Shown here: piece after piece, positions 1 through 8,449 of the stretch
Layout: every line of letters starts with the position of its first letter
Numbering within the stretch: the first letter of the stretch is position 1
Assembly (NCBI RefSeq): GCF_003206495.1
Contig: NZ_NKUF01000022.1
Span: 1-50,918, forward strand
DNA from: Gluconacetobacter entanii
GTDB taxonomy: Bacteria > Pseudomonadota > Alphaproteobacteria > Acetobacterales > Acetobacteraceae
Reading direction: 5' to 3'
DNA length: 50,918 nt
Notes under the pieces: model-generated
What the model was told of the DNA's origin: nothing
The model's database searches: none
The model's input: the letters and a program-made list of their open reading frames with translations, nothing else
Made by a program: the position numbers and the translations under genes

Positions 1-96
1 GGATGATCAGATGCCTCGAGCATGGTTCTGCCCTCCAGAGAGTTTCAGCAAGCACACTCTGACACGGCGCGGCTCGCTATCCACTCCTCATGGAAT
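1..96 (-). mobile_element. End of an insertion sequence, with the start of its transposase gene
   Basis: Homology to pyruvate decarboxylase starts abruptly at about base 97, and the 96 bases before it do not fit that gene. Read on the minus strand, this stretch has a clear ribosome binding site (GGAGGG, 31-36) seven bases before an ATG at 23-21, opening a frame that reads MLEASDH and runs off the window. This is the usual arrangement of an IS end followed by its transposase. Seven residues are too few to name the family, and no inverted repeat can be confirmed from one end. A target duplication cannot be seen because the other side is outside the window. Confidence 0.6.
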
Positions 97-1551
97 CTGA
101 ACGCGATTGGCGGGGCCTATGCCGAAAACCTGCCGGTCATCCTGATTTCGGGCGCGCCCAATTCCAACGACCATGGCAGCGGGCATATCCTGCACCACAC
201 GATCGGCACGCCGGATTATTCCTACCAGCTTGAAATCGCAAAGCGCCTGACCTGTGCTGCGGTGTCCGTCACCTCTGCGGAGGAGGCGCCGGCCCTGATC
301 GACCATGCGATCCGCACGGCCCTGCGGGAGAAGAAGCCCGCCTATATCGAAATCGCGTGCAATGTCGCAGCCCAGCCCTGCATGCGTCCCGGCCCGGCAA
401 GCGCGGTCCTGGCCGAAGTGCCGTCCGACCCCGCGAGTGTTGCGCAGGCGGTGGAGGCGCTGACCCGCTTTATCCAAAGCCGCAAGAAGCCGGTGCTGTT
501 GATCGGCAGCCGCGTGCGCGCGGCGGGGGCGGAGGACGCCGCGATCCGCCTGGCCGATGCGCTTGGCTGTGCGGTGGCGACGATGGCCGCGGCCAAGGGC
601 TTTTTCCCCGAGGATCATCCCGGCTATGTCGGCACCTTCTGGGGCGATGTCAGCAGCCCCGGTGTGCGCCAGATCTTTGACTGGTCGGATGGGATCATCG
701 CGCTGGCCCCGGTCTTCAACGACTATTCCACCGTGGGCTGGACCGCATGGCCGCGTGGCGAGAATGTCGTGGTGGCGGACGGGCGGCATGTAAGTGTCGA
801 GGGCGTGGCCTATGACGACATCCACCTGCGCGATGTGCTTGATGGCCTGACGAAGGCGTGGGGGACGCGCCCGAAGAAGGACACGACGATCACGGAATTC
901 CACCGCATCCACAGGCCTGCGGCCCCGGTTGCGGCGGCCGACCCGTCCGCGCCGCTGGTGCGTGCGGAAATGGCGCGCCAGATCAGCGGTGTGCTGACCC
1001 CGCGGACCACCCTGATCGCGGAGACGGGGGATTCCTGGTTCAACGCCATCCAGATGAAGCTGCCGCATGGCGCGCGCGTGGAACTGGAGATGCAGTGGGG
1101 CCATATCGGATGGTCGGTGCCCGCCACGTTCGGCTATGCCGTGGCGGAACCGGAACGCCGCATCGTGCTGATGGTCGGTGACGGGTCGTTCCAGTTGACG
1201 GCGCAGGAAGTGGCGCAGATGGTGCGGCTGAAGCTGCCGGTGCTGATCTTCCTGGTCAACAACCGTGGCTACACCATCGAGGTGCAGATCCATGACGGTC
1301 CGTACAACAACGTCAAGAACTGGGATTATGCGGGCCTGATGGAAGTCTTCAACGCCGAGGACGGCAGGGGCCTTGGCCTGAAGGCGACGACGGGCGGCGA
1401 ACTGGCGCAGGCGATCGAGAAGGGACTGGCCAACCGTGAAGGTCCGACCCTGATTGAATGCACCATCGACCGCGATGACTGCACCAGCGACCTGATTTCG
1501 TGGGGACGCCGCGTGGCCAACGCCAATGCCCGTCCGCCCGAGGAGCGGTAA
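97..1551 (+). pseudogene. pdc: Pyruvate decarboxylase, 5' end lost to an insertion
   Basis: Pyruvate decarboxylase turns pyruvate into acetaldehyde and CO2 with thiamine diphosphate and Mg2+. About 484 residues match the Zymomonas/acetic-acid-bacterium enzyme from the [12 protein letters not shown] segment onward. The active-site HH pair (ILHHTIG), the cofactor motif GDGSFQ...NN and the YTIEV glutamate region are all present. Roughly the first 80 residues are missing, including the positions of Asp27 and Glu50 (Zymomonas numbering), which are needed for catalysis. An ATG at 22 lies in frame, but the residues it would add come from the inserted element. The product is therefore expected to be inactive. 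Intact family members have about 557 residues. Confidence 0.85.
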
Positions 1552-1555
1552 TCCA

Positions 1556-1640
1556 CAGAAGTTTCTGGTGAGGCTTCTGATCGAAAAAGCTTCGAAGAAC
1601 GCTGCCTTTTCAGGCGAAAGGCAGCACTCCAGAAATTTTA
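1556..1640 (-). repeat. Dispersed double-hairpin repeat, copy 1 (diverged)
   Basis: This is the most diverged of six copies of an approximately 82-base intergenic repeat. It lies directly after the pdc stop, in the opposite orientation to the other copies. The GC stem reads GCTGCC...GGCAGC where most copies have GCCGCC...GGCGGC, a compensatory change that keeps pairing. The second stem (GAGGCTT...AAGCTTC) pairs with one wobble. Confidence 0.75.
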
Positions 1641-1695
1641 CTGTGCATCAAGGAACAAAAAACCGGGGGAGGGGGCCATGTGCCTCCTCTTTTCT

Positions 1696-2199
1696 TTACG
1701 GACATGCAGGGTTACGGGACCACGCCCCACCCATCAGGCTGGCCCGCATCTGGCAGCACGGCAGGATCTGTCCGTCGCTCATGTCCAGGTTTTCGGCCTG
1801 CTGGAAAACAAAGCCGAGGCTTTCATAAAATGACCGGGCATTGAGGGAGGCCAGCACTGTCAGGCTTTCCAGCCCATCGGCATGGGCGATATGCAGGACA
1901 TGCCGGACCAGCAGCCTGCCGATCCCCTGATGCTGATGGTGGGGATGGACATAACATTCGGTCAGCGTCTGGCGGCTTCTGTCATAACCGACATAGCCAA
2001 CGATCCTGCCGTCACGTTCGGCGACAAAGCGTGCCCTGCTCCGGGCGAGGCGGAGGAACTGCACCTCTGTCCGTGTTGCCCATTCCGCCCGCTGGCGTGC
2101 GCTATAGAATTGCGTCCCGATATTGCTGATCGCCGCACGGTAAAGGGCAAGGGCGGAGTGCGTCTCCGACGGGTCTATCGGCCTGATGAGGATGTCCAT
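1696..2199 (-). CDS. GNAT family N-acetyltransferase
   Basis: This 167-residue protein has the GNAT fold signature. A central strand (AERDGRIVGYVGY) is followed by the acetyl-CoA pyrophosphate loop HQHQGIGRLLV (the Q/R-x-x-G-x-G type) and a C-terminal NARSFYESLGF motif typical of the family. It should transfer an acetyl group from acetyl-CoA to an amine; the substrate cannot be told from sequence. It faces pdc convergently and is divergent from the next gene, which also encodes a GNAT enzyme of a different subgroup. Confidence 0.85.
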   Translation of the reverse strand: MDILIRPIDPSETHSALALYRAAISNIGTQFYSARQRAEWATRTEVQFLRLARSRARFVAERDGRIVGYVGYDRSRQTLTECYVHPHHQHQGIGRLLVRHVLHIAHADGLESLTVLASLNARSFYESLGFVFQQAENLDMSDGQILPCCQMRASLMGGAWSRNPACP

Positions 2200-2378
2200 A
2201 TGCTGGATGCCTGTCCCATGTCGTGCGCCCTTACTGCGTTTTCATTTCGCTGTGTCGCCATGGACGTATCCTGTGCCACAGGGACCGGATTGCGTGACGG
2301 CGGCCATGACCGGTATCTTTCGCGGCGGGCGGCGACGGGGGTTTCGTCGTGCGCGACGCCACCATGACAAGGATGACA

Positions 2379-2888
2379 ATGACGATCGAAATCAGGGAAG
2401 CCTCGGTTTCGGATTCCCGTTCCGTGCTGGAAATGAAGCGTAAACTGGATGGCCAAACGCGCTTCATGATGTTCGAACCTGATGAGCGTTCCATGGACGT
2501 CGCGGCGATGCAGTCAGAAATAGCGCAGCTTCGTGCCGCAGACAACTCCGTCCTCCTGCTGGCCTTTGCGCAGGGGACAGACGTGCCGGTCGGCTATGTC
2601 GAGGTCACTGGGGGCAGTTTCCGCCGCAACCGCCATGTCGGCAGCCTCGTGATCGGGATATGCGCCACCCATACCGGTATGGGCATCGGGACGGCGCTGC
2701 TTGGCGCGTGCGCGGACTGGGCGCGGGCGCATGGGATCGGCCGGCTGGAACTGACGGTCATGGTGCATAATGACCGGGCGATCCGCCTGTATGAAAAAAG
2801 CGGCTTTGTGGTGGAGGGGCGGCGTATTGCGGCGTTGATGGTCGATGGGGCGGCGGTTGATGAATATGTGATGGGGCGGATTCTGTAA
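2379..2888 (+). CDS. GNAT family N-acetyltransferase
   Basis: A second acetyltransferase of about 169 residues. The acetyl-CoA loop reads HTGMGIGTALL and is followed by ELTVMVHNDRAIRLYEKSGF, the classic RimI-like ending. The N-terminal half contains a variable substrate-binding part. Several in-frame starts lie close together (GTG 2349, ATG 2364, 2373, 2379). I chose 2379 because AAGGA sits five bases upstream and the family homology begins soon after. The substrate is unknown. Confidence 0.8.
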   Translation: MTIEIREASVSDSRSVLEMKRKLDGQTRFMMFEPDERSMDVAAMQSEIAQLRAADNSVLLLAFAQGTDVPVGYVEVTGGSFRRNRHVGSLVIGICATHTGMGIGTALLGACADWARAHGIGRLELTVMVHNDRAIRLYEKSGFVVEGRRIAALMVDGAAVDEYVMGRIL

Positions 2889-2890
2889 GG

Positions 2891-2935
2891 GAAGGGTCTT
2901 CTTTTTCTGAAGAAAAAGAAGCAAAAAGACTTTTA
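2891..2935. repeat. T/A-rich hairpin, terminator-like
   Basis: Just after the GNAT stop, the sequence CTTCTTTTTC...GAAAAAGAAG forms a long stem ending in a run rich in A and T. On the minus strand it begins TAAAAGTCTTTTTG, resembling the TAAAAGTTTTTGG start of the dispersed repeat. It may terminate transcription between the convergent GNAT and ATPase genes, and may be a second repeat type. Confidence 0.5.
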
Positions 2936-3005
2936 TTATTTAAAAATATGGCAGGTGATATAGTTATTTATATAAATCAGGAATAATTTAAAAATGATAA
3001 AGTAA

Positions 3006-3053
3006 TAAAAGTTTTTGGGTGCCGCCTTTTTTCAAAAAGGCGGCGTTTTTTTT
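3006..3053 (+). repeat. Dispersed repeat, copy 2 (half unit)
   Basis: Only the first half of the repeat is present: AAAAGTTTTTGGGT, then the stem GCCGCC TTTTTTCAAAAA GGCGGC, then a run of T. It lacks the second (GAAGC...GCTTC) hairpin. Stem plus T run makes a good rho-independent terminator for plus-strand transcription, nine bases before the end of the convergent ATPase gene. Confidence 0.75.
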
Positions 3054-3061
3054 ACACCTTC

Positions 3062-5725
3062 CTACATAGAAGAGGCCTGTTCCACAGCCTCCACGCTCAA
3101 CCGCCGCGCGCCCAGCCCCGCGAACTGTTCCGACCGGCATGTCAGGATGATGATCTGCAGGCGGCGCGACATTTCCGTCAGGATATCGAACATCTGCTCC
3201 ATCCGGCCACTGTCGGAAAATGTCAGCGCGTCATCCAGCACCACCATCGCCTGCTGCCCGCGTGTATGCAGCAGGTCCGCCATGCCCAGCCGCGCCAGCA
3301 CCGCGATCTGTTCGCGCGTGCCATCGGACAGGTCGGCGAATTCCTCCGTCACTGTGCGGGTGATGCCGGTGATCGAAAAATCGGTCCCCAGCGTCACCTG
3401 CGCCCGGGGGAACAGTCCGCGCAGGGCCGGTTCCATCGCGCGCGTCAGCGGGGCAAGATACTGCTCCGTCGCATCGCGCGCCGTTGCCGCCAGCGTATCG
3501 GCCAGCAGCGTCAGGATTTCCACCTGCCGCGCACATTCGGCGCGTTCGCGCGCATGCCCGTCACGCAGGCGTTCGTGTTCCGCGATCCGTTCATCCAGCC
3601 CGTCGCCTTCCGCGATGCCGATGCGACCCGACAGGGCGGCGATGTCCTGACGCAGTTCGCCCACCCGCGTGCGCCGGTCCTCCAGCGTGCGTTCAAGGCG
3701 GCTGATGCGGGCCGCCACCATGGCCTCGTCCTCGTCCGGGCGGTCGGCCTCGCACATGCGCAGGGCGCTTTCGGCGGCATCGCGCGCGGCCTGTGCCTCC
3801 TGATGACGGGTGGCGAGGGCCTCGTCCGGCTGTGCCATGCGCTCCCGCGTCAGTTCCAGCGTCAGGCGGTCAAGCTGCTGTTGCGCCTGTTCCAGTTCCG
3901 TGCGGTGGCGTGTCAGCATGTCGCGCGCCTGCCGGGCTTCGCCATCGGGGGACAGCAGGGCGGCGCGGGCGGCCTCCACCTGCGTCTCCGCAGTGCCGAG
4001 GGCGTCCTGCACCTCGGCCAGCGTGGGCAGGGTGGCGGCGTCCGGGTCCTGCGCCACGCTGGCGAGCAGCCGGTCAAGTTCCATGACCCGCGCCCTTGCC
4101 GCCAGCAGCGCCGCCGCCGGATCGGGCATGTCGGCGGACAGCAGGTGGGCCTGCATCTTGCGGGCCTCGCCCACGGCGCGTTCGGCCTGCTGGCGCGCGA
4201 CATGGGCGTCCATCGCCGCGGTCATGTCCGCACATCCCGCCTGCGCCAGAAGGGCGGACAGCGCATCGCGCGCCTGCGTGCGGGCCTGCAGGGCCTGTTC
4301 ATGGTCGCCATCACCGGGCGGCGTGATGCGGATGTCGCCAATGCCCGGAACATGGACGAGCGTGGATGCGGTGATTTCCAGCCGCGTACCCGACAGGGGC
4401 GCGCCATTGATGCTGACCTGCCCCGCGATATCGGGCCGCAGGCTGAATTCGAGACGGGTCGCCTGTTCGCTGTAACGCGCGCTGGCGCGGTCCGCCGCAC
4501 GCTCCGCCTGGCGCAGGCGGTTCATCATCGCATCATCGACATGCAGGGTCGCAAGGTGAAGTTCGGCCTGCGCCACCTGTGCCGCCGCCTGTTCCAGCCG
4601 TGTGACAAGGGTGGTCGCGTCGGCCTGTTCGCGCCGCCATGTGCTGGCCTGTTCGCGCAGGCTTGCGCGGCGGTGCATCTCCTGCGCGGCCTGCAGGCGG
4701 GCCATCGCGCCCTGCAGTTCATGCTGGCGCGCGACCGTTGCCTGTTCCGCGCGGTCGCAGCGCTGCTGCGCGCTTTCCATCGCTGCACGCAGTTCGTCCG
4801 TGCGCGTGCGCAGGCGCTGGCGTTCGGTTTCCATCGTCGCGCGGCGGCCGATGGTGTCCTGCGCAATGGCCAGCCTGCCCTGTGCAAGCTGCACCTCCGC
4901 CTGCGCGGCCTTCAGGCGGGCGGCATGCTGGCGCAGGCGGTCGTGATCGCGGCGTGCCTGCGCAAGGTCGGCGGTTTCCTGCTCATGCCGGGTGGCGTCG
5001 TCGGCATGGTGCAGCAGGCGGCGCTTTTCGGCCAGCGTCTCGATATCGTCCTCGAGCGCGCGGCGGCGTTCCACCAGGCGCGCGATCTCCGTACTGGCGG
5101 CGTCTTCCTCCGCGATGGCGGTCTTGTAACGCCCCTTCGGGTTGCCCCGCCCGTCAAGCAGGACGGCACGTTCGTCACGCACCATCGCCAGAAGCCGCGT
5201 CGCCTCCGCCCCGCCGGTGATGTTGCCCAGTTCCCCCTCCAGGCAGGCGGTCAGGGCGTCGCTGGCCCGGCCCGTCAGTTCGGGCTGTTTCAGGCTGTCG
5301 CCCTGCGTGACCCACAGCGCGTTCCAGATGCCGCAGGCCTCGCCCCGGCCCTGCGCCTCCAGCCCCATGATCTCGTGCAGCTTTTCTTCCGCATCGGCAT
5401 TGGCGAACGTCTCCTCCCCGACCTTCAGGCTCATGCCCGCGCGCGACAGGAAGCGTTTTTCAAGGTGGCAGGGGATATCGTTGATGCTGAAATCCACATG
5501 CACGCTCGGGCCGGTGCTCTGGTCGGTAAAGGGGCGCAGTTCCTTCACCGACCTGCTGGTGCTGGAATAACGCCACATGAACGCTGCCCGCAGGGCGGCA
5601 AGCAGCGTGGATTTGCCGAATTCATTGCGCGCGGCCAGCACGTTCAGCCCCGGCCCCAGCCCGCACAGGCGCGTGGGTGTAACGAATTTGCGCAGGTTCG
5701 CGACCTTCAGACCATGCAGGATCAT
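3062..5725 (-). CDS. SbcC/YhaN-like SMC-type repair ATPase
   Basis: This 887-residue protein has the layout of SbcC/Rad50 relatives. The P-loop NEFGKST is near residues 34-40, and a long Gln/Arg/Glu/Ala-rich region that should form coiled coils follows (about 190-740). At the C-terminus there is an ABC signature LSDGTREQ (about 799) and a Walker B strand VVLDDAL (about 828). The LDD ending is that of the YhaN group rather than classical SbcC. Such ATPases open DNA ends for a partner nuclease. Its ATG overlaps the stop of the phosphoesterase gene upstream by four bases (ATGA), so the two are translationally coupled. I give no symbol because the sbcC and yhaN groups are easily confused. Confidence 0.85.
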   Translation of the reverse strand: MILHGLKVANLRKFVTPTRLCGLGPGLNVLAARNEFGKSTLLAALRAAFMWRYSSTSRSVKELRPFTDQSTGPSVHVDFSINDIPCHLEKRFLSRAGMSLKVGEETFANADAEEKLHEIMGLEAQGRGEACGIWNALWVTQGDSLKQPELTGRASDALTACLEGELGNITGGAEATRLLAMVRDERAVLLDGRGNPKGRYKTAIAEEDAASTEIARLVERRRALEDDIETLAEKRRLLHHADDATRHEQETADLAQARRDHDRLRQHAARLKAAQAEVQLAQGRLAIAQDTIGRRATMETERQRLRTRTDELRAAMESAQQRCDRAEQATVARQHELQGAMARLQAAQEMHRRASLREQASTWRREQADATTLVTRLEQAAAQVAQAELHLATLHVDDAMMNRLRQAERAADRASARYSEQATRLEFSLRPDIAGQVSINGAPLSGTRLEITASTLVHVPGIGDIRITPPGDGDHEQALQARTQARDALSALLAQAGCADMTAAMDAHVARQQAERAVGEARKMQAHLLSADMPDPAAALLAARARVMELDRLLASVAQDPDAATLPTLAEVQDALGTAETQVEAARAALLSPDGEARQARDMLTRHRTELEQAQQQLDRLTLELTRERMAQPDEALATRHQEAQAARDAAESALRMCEADRPDEDEAMVAARISRLERTLEDRRTRVGELRQDIAALSGRIGIAEGDGLDERIAEHERLRDGHARERAECARQVEILTLLADTLAATARDATEQYLAPLTRAMEPALRGLFPRAQVTLGTDFSITGITRTVTEEFADLSDGTREQIAVLARLGMADLLHTRGQQAMVVLDDALTFSDSGRMEQMFDILTEMSRRLQIIILTCRSEQFAGLGARRLSVEAVEQASSM

Positions 5726-6864
5726 GACGTGGTTCCCTTTCGCCCGTCCGCCGCGTTGACCATCAGAGCAAGGCGGCGCAGGGCGGCGGTGGCGATGTCG
5801 CGCTGTGCCTCCGGCCCGTTGCCCGCGCGTTCCGACAGGATGGCCGCTGCCGCGCGCACCGCGCCCGTGCCGAACAGGTCGAGGTCATCCGCATGGGGCA
5901 GCAATGTCGGTTCCCCATCGACGCGCAGCAGGCGCAGGGCGGAGCCAAGCGCGTCGAGCATGTCCTGGTATGCCTGCAGCCCCTCCAGCGACAGCGCGCC
6001 GCGCACGTCCAGCCAGACAAGCACGCGGTCCGCCTCCTGCGGGTCGATGTTGCGCAGGCGATGTTCCAGGGCGGCGATATCGTGCGCCTGCGTCAGGGTG
6101 GCGCTGTCACGGTGCCACACGAAGCGGCCGACGCGGTGGGACGTGACCTCCGGCAGGGCGTTGGGACCGGCAAGGTCCACCACAAGGGCATGCCCGCCCC
6201 CGTCGCCGCCCCGGTCGAACCCGTCGATTTCGGGTGTGCCACTGTACCATGTACGTTCGTCGATGCGCTGCTGCCCGTGCCAGTCCCCAAGCGCGAGGTA
6301 GGACAGGCCCGCGCGCCGGGCGCGGTCGATGGCGATGCGGTTCTGCACTTCCTCGCTGCCGAAATCACGCACCGACCCATGGGCCAGCCCGACGCGGATG
6401 ACGCCGGGGGGCGTTTCGGCCGAATCCATGTCCGCCGTCGGGTCGGTCGCGACATGGCGGCGTTTCAGGCCGCCGGGAATGACCCATGCCGCCCCGGCCG
6501 GGTCCATCGGCGCGGGCCGGCCGTCAAGGTGGGCGGTGATGTTGTCCGGCAGGCCGATGGCATGCAGCCGGTCCCAGATGCCGCCGGGCACGTTGGGGTC
6601 GTGGTTGCCCGCGATCAGGTGCCAGCACAGGTCGGGGAACTGGCGCATGCGCTCGATCGGCTGGCGCAGGGTCCGGTCCACCGGGATTTCATGGTCATAG
6701 ATGTCACCCGCCACGACAACGGCGCTGGCGCCCTGTTCGCGCGCCAGTCGCCCGATGCGTCCTATGACCTCCAGCCGCTGGTCCTGCAGGACGGATTGCG
6801 TGCTGTCATCGGCAAAGCGGAAGACCTTGCCAACCTGCCAGTCGGATGTGTGAACAAAGCGCAT
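5722..6864 (-). CDS. SbcD/YhaO-like metallophosphoesterase (DNA nuclease subunit)
   Basis: This is the predicted nuclease partner of the ATPase downstream. The calcineurin-like metal motifs are in order: HTSDWQ near the N-terminus, GDIYDH, GNHD, GLAHGS and ALGDWHG. The first motif is D-W-Q rather than D-x-H, a form found in YhaO-type nucleases. The C-terminal 120 residues are the capping region expected to bind the ATPase. I prefer the ATG at 6864 (MRFVHTSDW, 380 residues), where family homology starts. An in-frame ATG at 6879 would add five residues and lies directly behind a GGGGG run, too close to serve as its ribosome binding site. Confidence 0.85.
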   Translation of the reverse strand: MRFVHTSDWQVGKVFRFADDSTQSVLQDQRLEVIGRIGRLAREQGASAVVVAGDIYDHEIPVDRTLRQPIERMRQFPDLCWHLIAGNHDPNVPGGIWDRLHAIGLPDNITAHLDGRPAPMDPAGAAWVIPGGLKRRHVATDPTADMDSAETPPGVIRVGLAHGSVRDFGSEEVQNRIAIDRARRAGLSYLALGDWHGQQRIDERTWYSGTPEIDGFDRGGDGGGHALVVDLAGPNALPEVTSHRVGRFVWHRDSATLTQAHDIAALEHRLRNIDPQEADRVLVWLDVRGALSLEGLQAYQDMLDALGSALRLLRVDGEPTLLPHADDLDLFGTGAVRAAAAILSERAGNGPEAQRDIATAALRRLALMVNAADGRKGTTS

Positions 6865-7080
6865 GGATGCGAGTATCATCCCCCATCGTCATGTCACAAG
6901 ACGCAGTGGCGGGGTGGTGATGGGGTAAACAAAAAAGTGATCCAGAAGGTGTAGATAAATTCGAACTATGGCCTTGCTGCCTCAATCTGGTCATATATGA
7001 CGATTAGGTAATAAATCATCGATGCGGCAACCTACCTGTCGCGATGCCCCCGCTTCGGCACAGTTACGGAACACGAAACG
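6865..7080. other. AT-richer intergenic region, no gene seen
   Basis: This is the upstream region of the nuclease operon (minus strand) and of a possible small gene at 7081 (plus strand). It holds AT-rich stretches suited to promoters but no convincing gene. I could not assign a promoter. Confidence 0.4.
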
Positions 7081-7254
7081 ATGCCTTCAGTGACTGAGAC
7101 GCTTGTCAAGACTTCTTCCCATTCCGGCGCTTCCGGCCTGTCTTCCGATGACACGACCGCGCGTTCGCAGAATGTGCGCTCCATTCACCTCAGCCACCGC
7201 CGCGCGCTGCTTGATTACGCCCGCACGCTCGACTGCGCTGCTGAAACGGCCTGA
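7081..7254 (+). CDS. Possible 57-residue hypothetical protein
   Basis: An ATG frame beginning MPSVTETLVK and ending CAAETA. GGAA lies about nine bases upstream. The second half (after SSDDTTARSQ) has strongly G/C-biased third codon positions and a charged, helix-prone stretch (SHRRALLDYARTL), which suggests real coding. I do not recognise a family. It is too short for certainty and overlaps weaker minus-strand frames. Confidence 0.4.
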   Translation: MPSVTETLVKTSSHSGASGLSSDDTTARSQNVRSIHLSHRRALLDYARTLDCAAETA

Positions 7255-7390
7255 TTTCCCGCGTCCGGGAATGCCGCCTGCCGGATCTGGATACCATCCA
7301 CGCCGGCACGGGTGAATGACATGGATCATGCCTGCGATTGCAAAGGCCATGATGACCGGTCATGAGGATGTGGACGAGTCGCCTGCGCCG

Positions 7391-8401
7391 TTACGCCCCG
7401 ATCCGCCGGGCAAGGCGCCCGTCGAGGTAATCGCGGCACACTGTCACGCAGCCTGTGCCCCATTGTGGCCCAAGGGCCTGCACCTGCGCCGTATGGGCGT
7501 GTGATGTCGCCCATGCCAGAAGCTGCACCCGGCGCTGTGCGATCAATGCGGGCAGGACCGACAGGTCGGCGCGCTCCACGGGGGTCATGGTTTCATATCC
7601 CCGCAGCCAGTGCGCGACCCAGTGCGGCATCCGGGGATGATCCTCGAAAAAACTGAGGGCTGCGGCAAGGTCCTGCATGAACCAGCTAAAGCCGCAATCA
7701 TCAAAATCAATGATATGCGTGCGCTCCCCCGCGATCAGCAGGTTGGCCAGCCGCAGGTCCGCATGGATCAGGCCGAAACGCGCCGCGCCATCGCCATAGG
7801 CCGCAAGTTCCGAACCTGCCTGCGCCATGGCGTGGGTGATCGTGTCGTGCGCGCGCGGATCCAGCCCCTGCGCCGCCTGCCACTGCCCCCATGCGGCCGC
7901 CGGCCCGACCATGGTGGCATGCGTCCAGACCTTGCGCCGGAAACCCTGCGGCCTGCGCCATGCGCGGCTGTGCTGGTGCAGGCGCGCGGTAATGCGGCCA
8001 AGGCGGGCAAAACTGCCCGGATCGATATCGGGCGTGGGTTCGGTCCCGTCGATCCATTCGAACATCACGACATGCCGTGCCGATGTGCCGGGCGTGCTGA
8101 CATGATGCAGCCGCTCCCCGTCCATCGCGCACACGGCGCGCGGCACCTGTATGCCTGCGGCCCGCAGGCTGTCGAGCCATGCCAGTTCGCTGCGGATTTC
8201 CGTGGCGTCATGGTATCCGGGGCGGTGGACACGCAGGACGCGACGCCGCCCGTCGGGCAGGTCAATGCGATAGGTGGCGTTTTCCGACAGGCACAAAAGA
8301 CGCGGCACGCCACGCTCGGCCGGGGGATAGAGGGCCATGGCGGCACGGGCGATCGCATCGGGATCGCCTGCGCGGAAAGGGGCAGGGGCGACATCACTCA
8401 T
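7391..8401 (-). CDS. APH-fold phosphotransferase (homoserine kinase/SrkA-like)
   Basis: This 336-residue protein has the aminoglycoside-phosphotransferase/choline-kinase fold. The catalytic loop HADLRLAN is at about 213-220 and the metal-binding IDFDDCG at about 231-237. An N-lobe strand (YRIDLPDGRRRVLRVHRP) provides the nucleotide-binding lysine/arginine region. Members phosphorylate small molecules such as homoserine or choline, or proteins (SrkA). The substrate is not readable here and there is no reason to think of drug resistance. It lies downstream of oprB on the same strand, 48 bases away, so co-transcription is possible. Confidence 0.8.
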   Translation of the reverse strand: MSDVAPAPFRAGDPDAIARAAMALYPPAERGVPRLLCLSENATYRIDLPDGRRRVLRVHRPGYHDATEIRSELAWLDSLRAAGIQVPRAVCAMDGERLHHVSTPGTSARHVVMFEWIDGTEPTPDIDPGSFARLGRITARLHQHSRAWRRPQGFRRKVWTHATMVGPAAAWGQWQAAQGLDPRAHDTITHAMAQAGSELAAYGDGAARFGLIHADLRLANLLIAGERTHIIDFDDCGFSWFMQDLAAALSFFEDHPRMPHWVAHWLRGYETMTPVERADLSVLPALIAQRRVQLLAWATSHAHTAQVQALGPQWGTGCVTVCRDYLDGRLARRIGA

Positions 8402-8449
8402 GATGCCGTCCTTCCTACATCTTTGCGCGCGTGACCGCGATGGGGGACG

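Noticed and set aside
22-96. The in-frame ATG at 22 as the true start of pdc
   Set aside because: The residues it adds do not match any pyruvate decarboxylase and are better explained as the end of an insertion sequence with its own opposite-strand gene start.
3266-6301. A 1011-codon plus-strand frame opposite the SbcCD-like genes
   Set aside because: It is antisense to two genes with intact motifs, has no recognisable domain and an Arg/Gly/Ala composition typical of shadow frames in GC-rich DNA.
7391-8401. Aminoglycoside resistance gene
   Set aside because: It has the APH fold, but sequence features fit the general small-molecule or homoserine-kinase-like members and nothing points to drug resistance.
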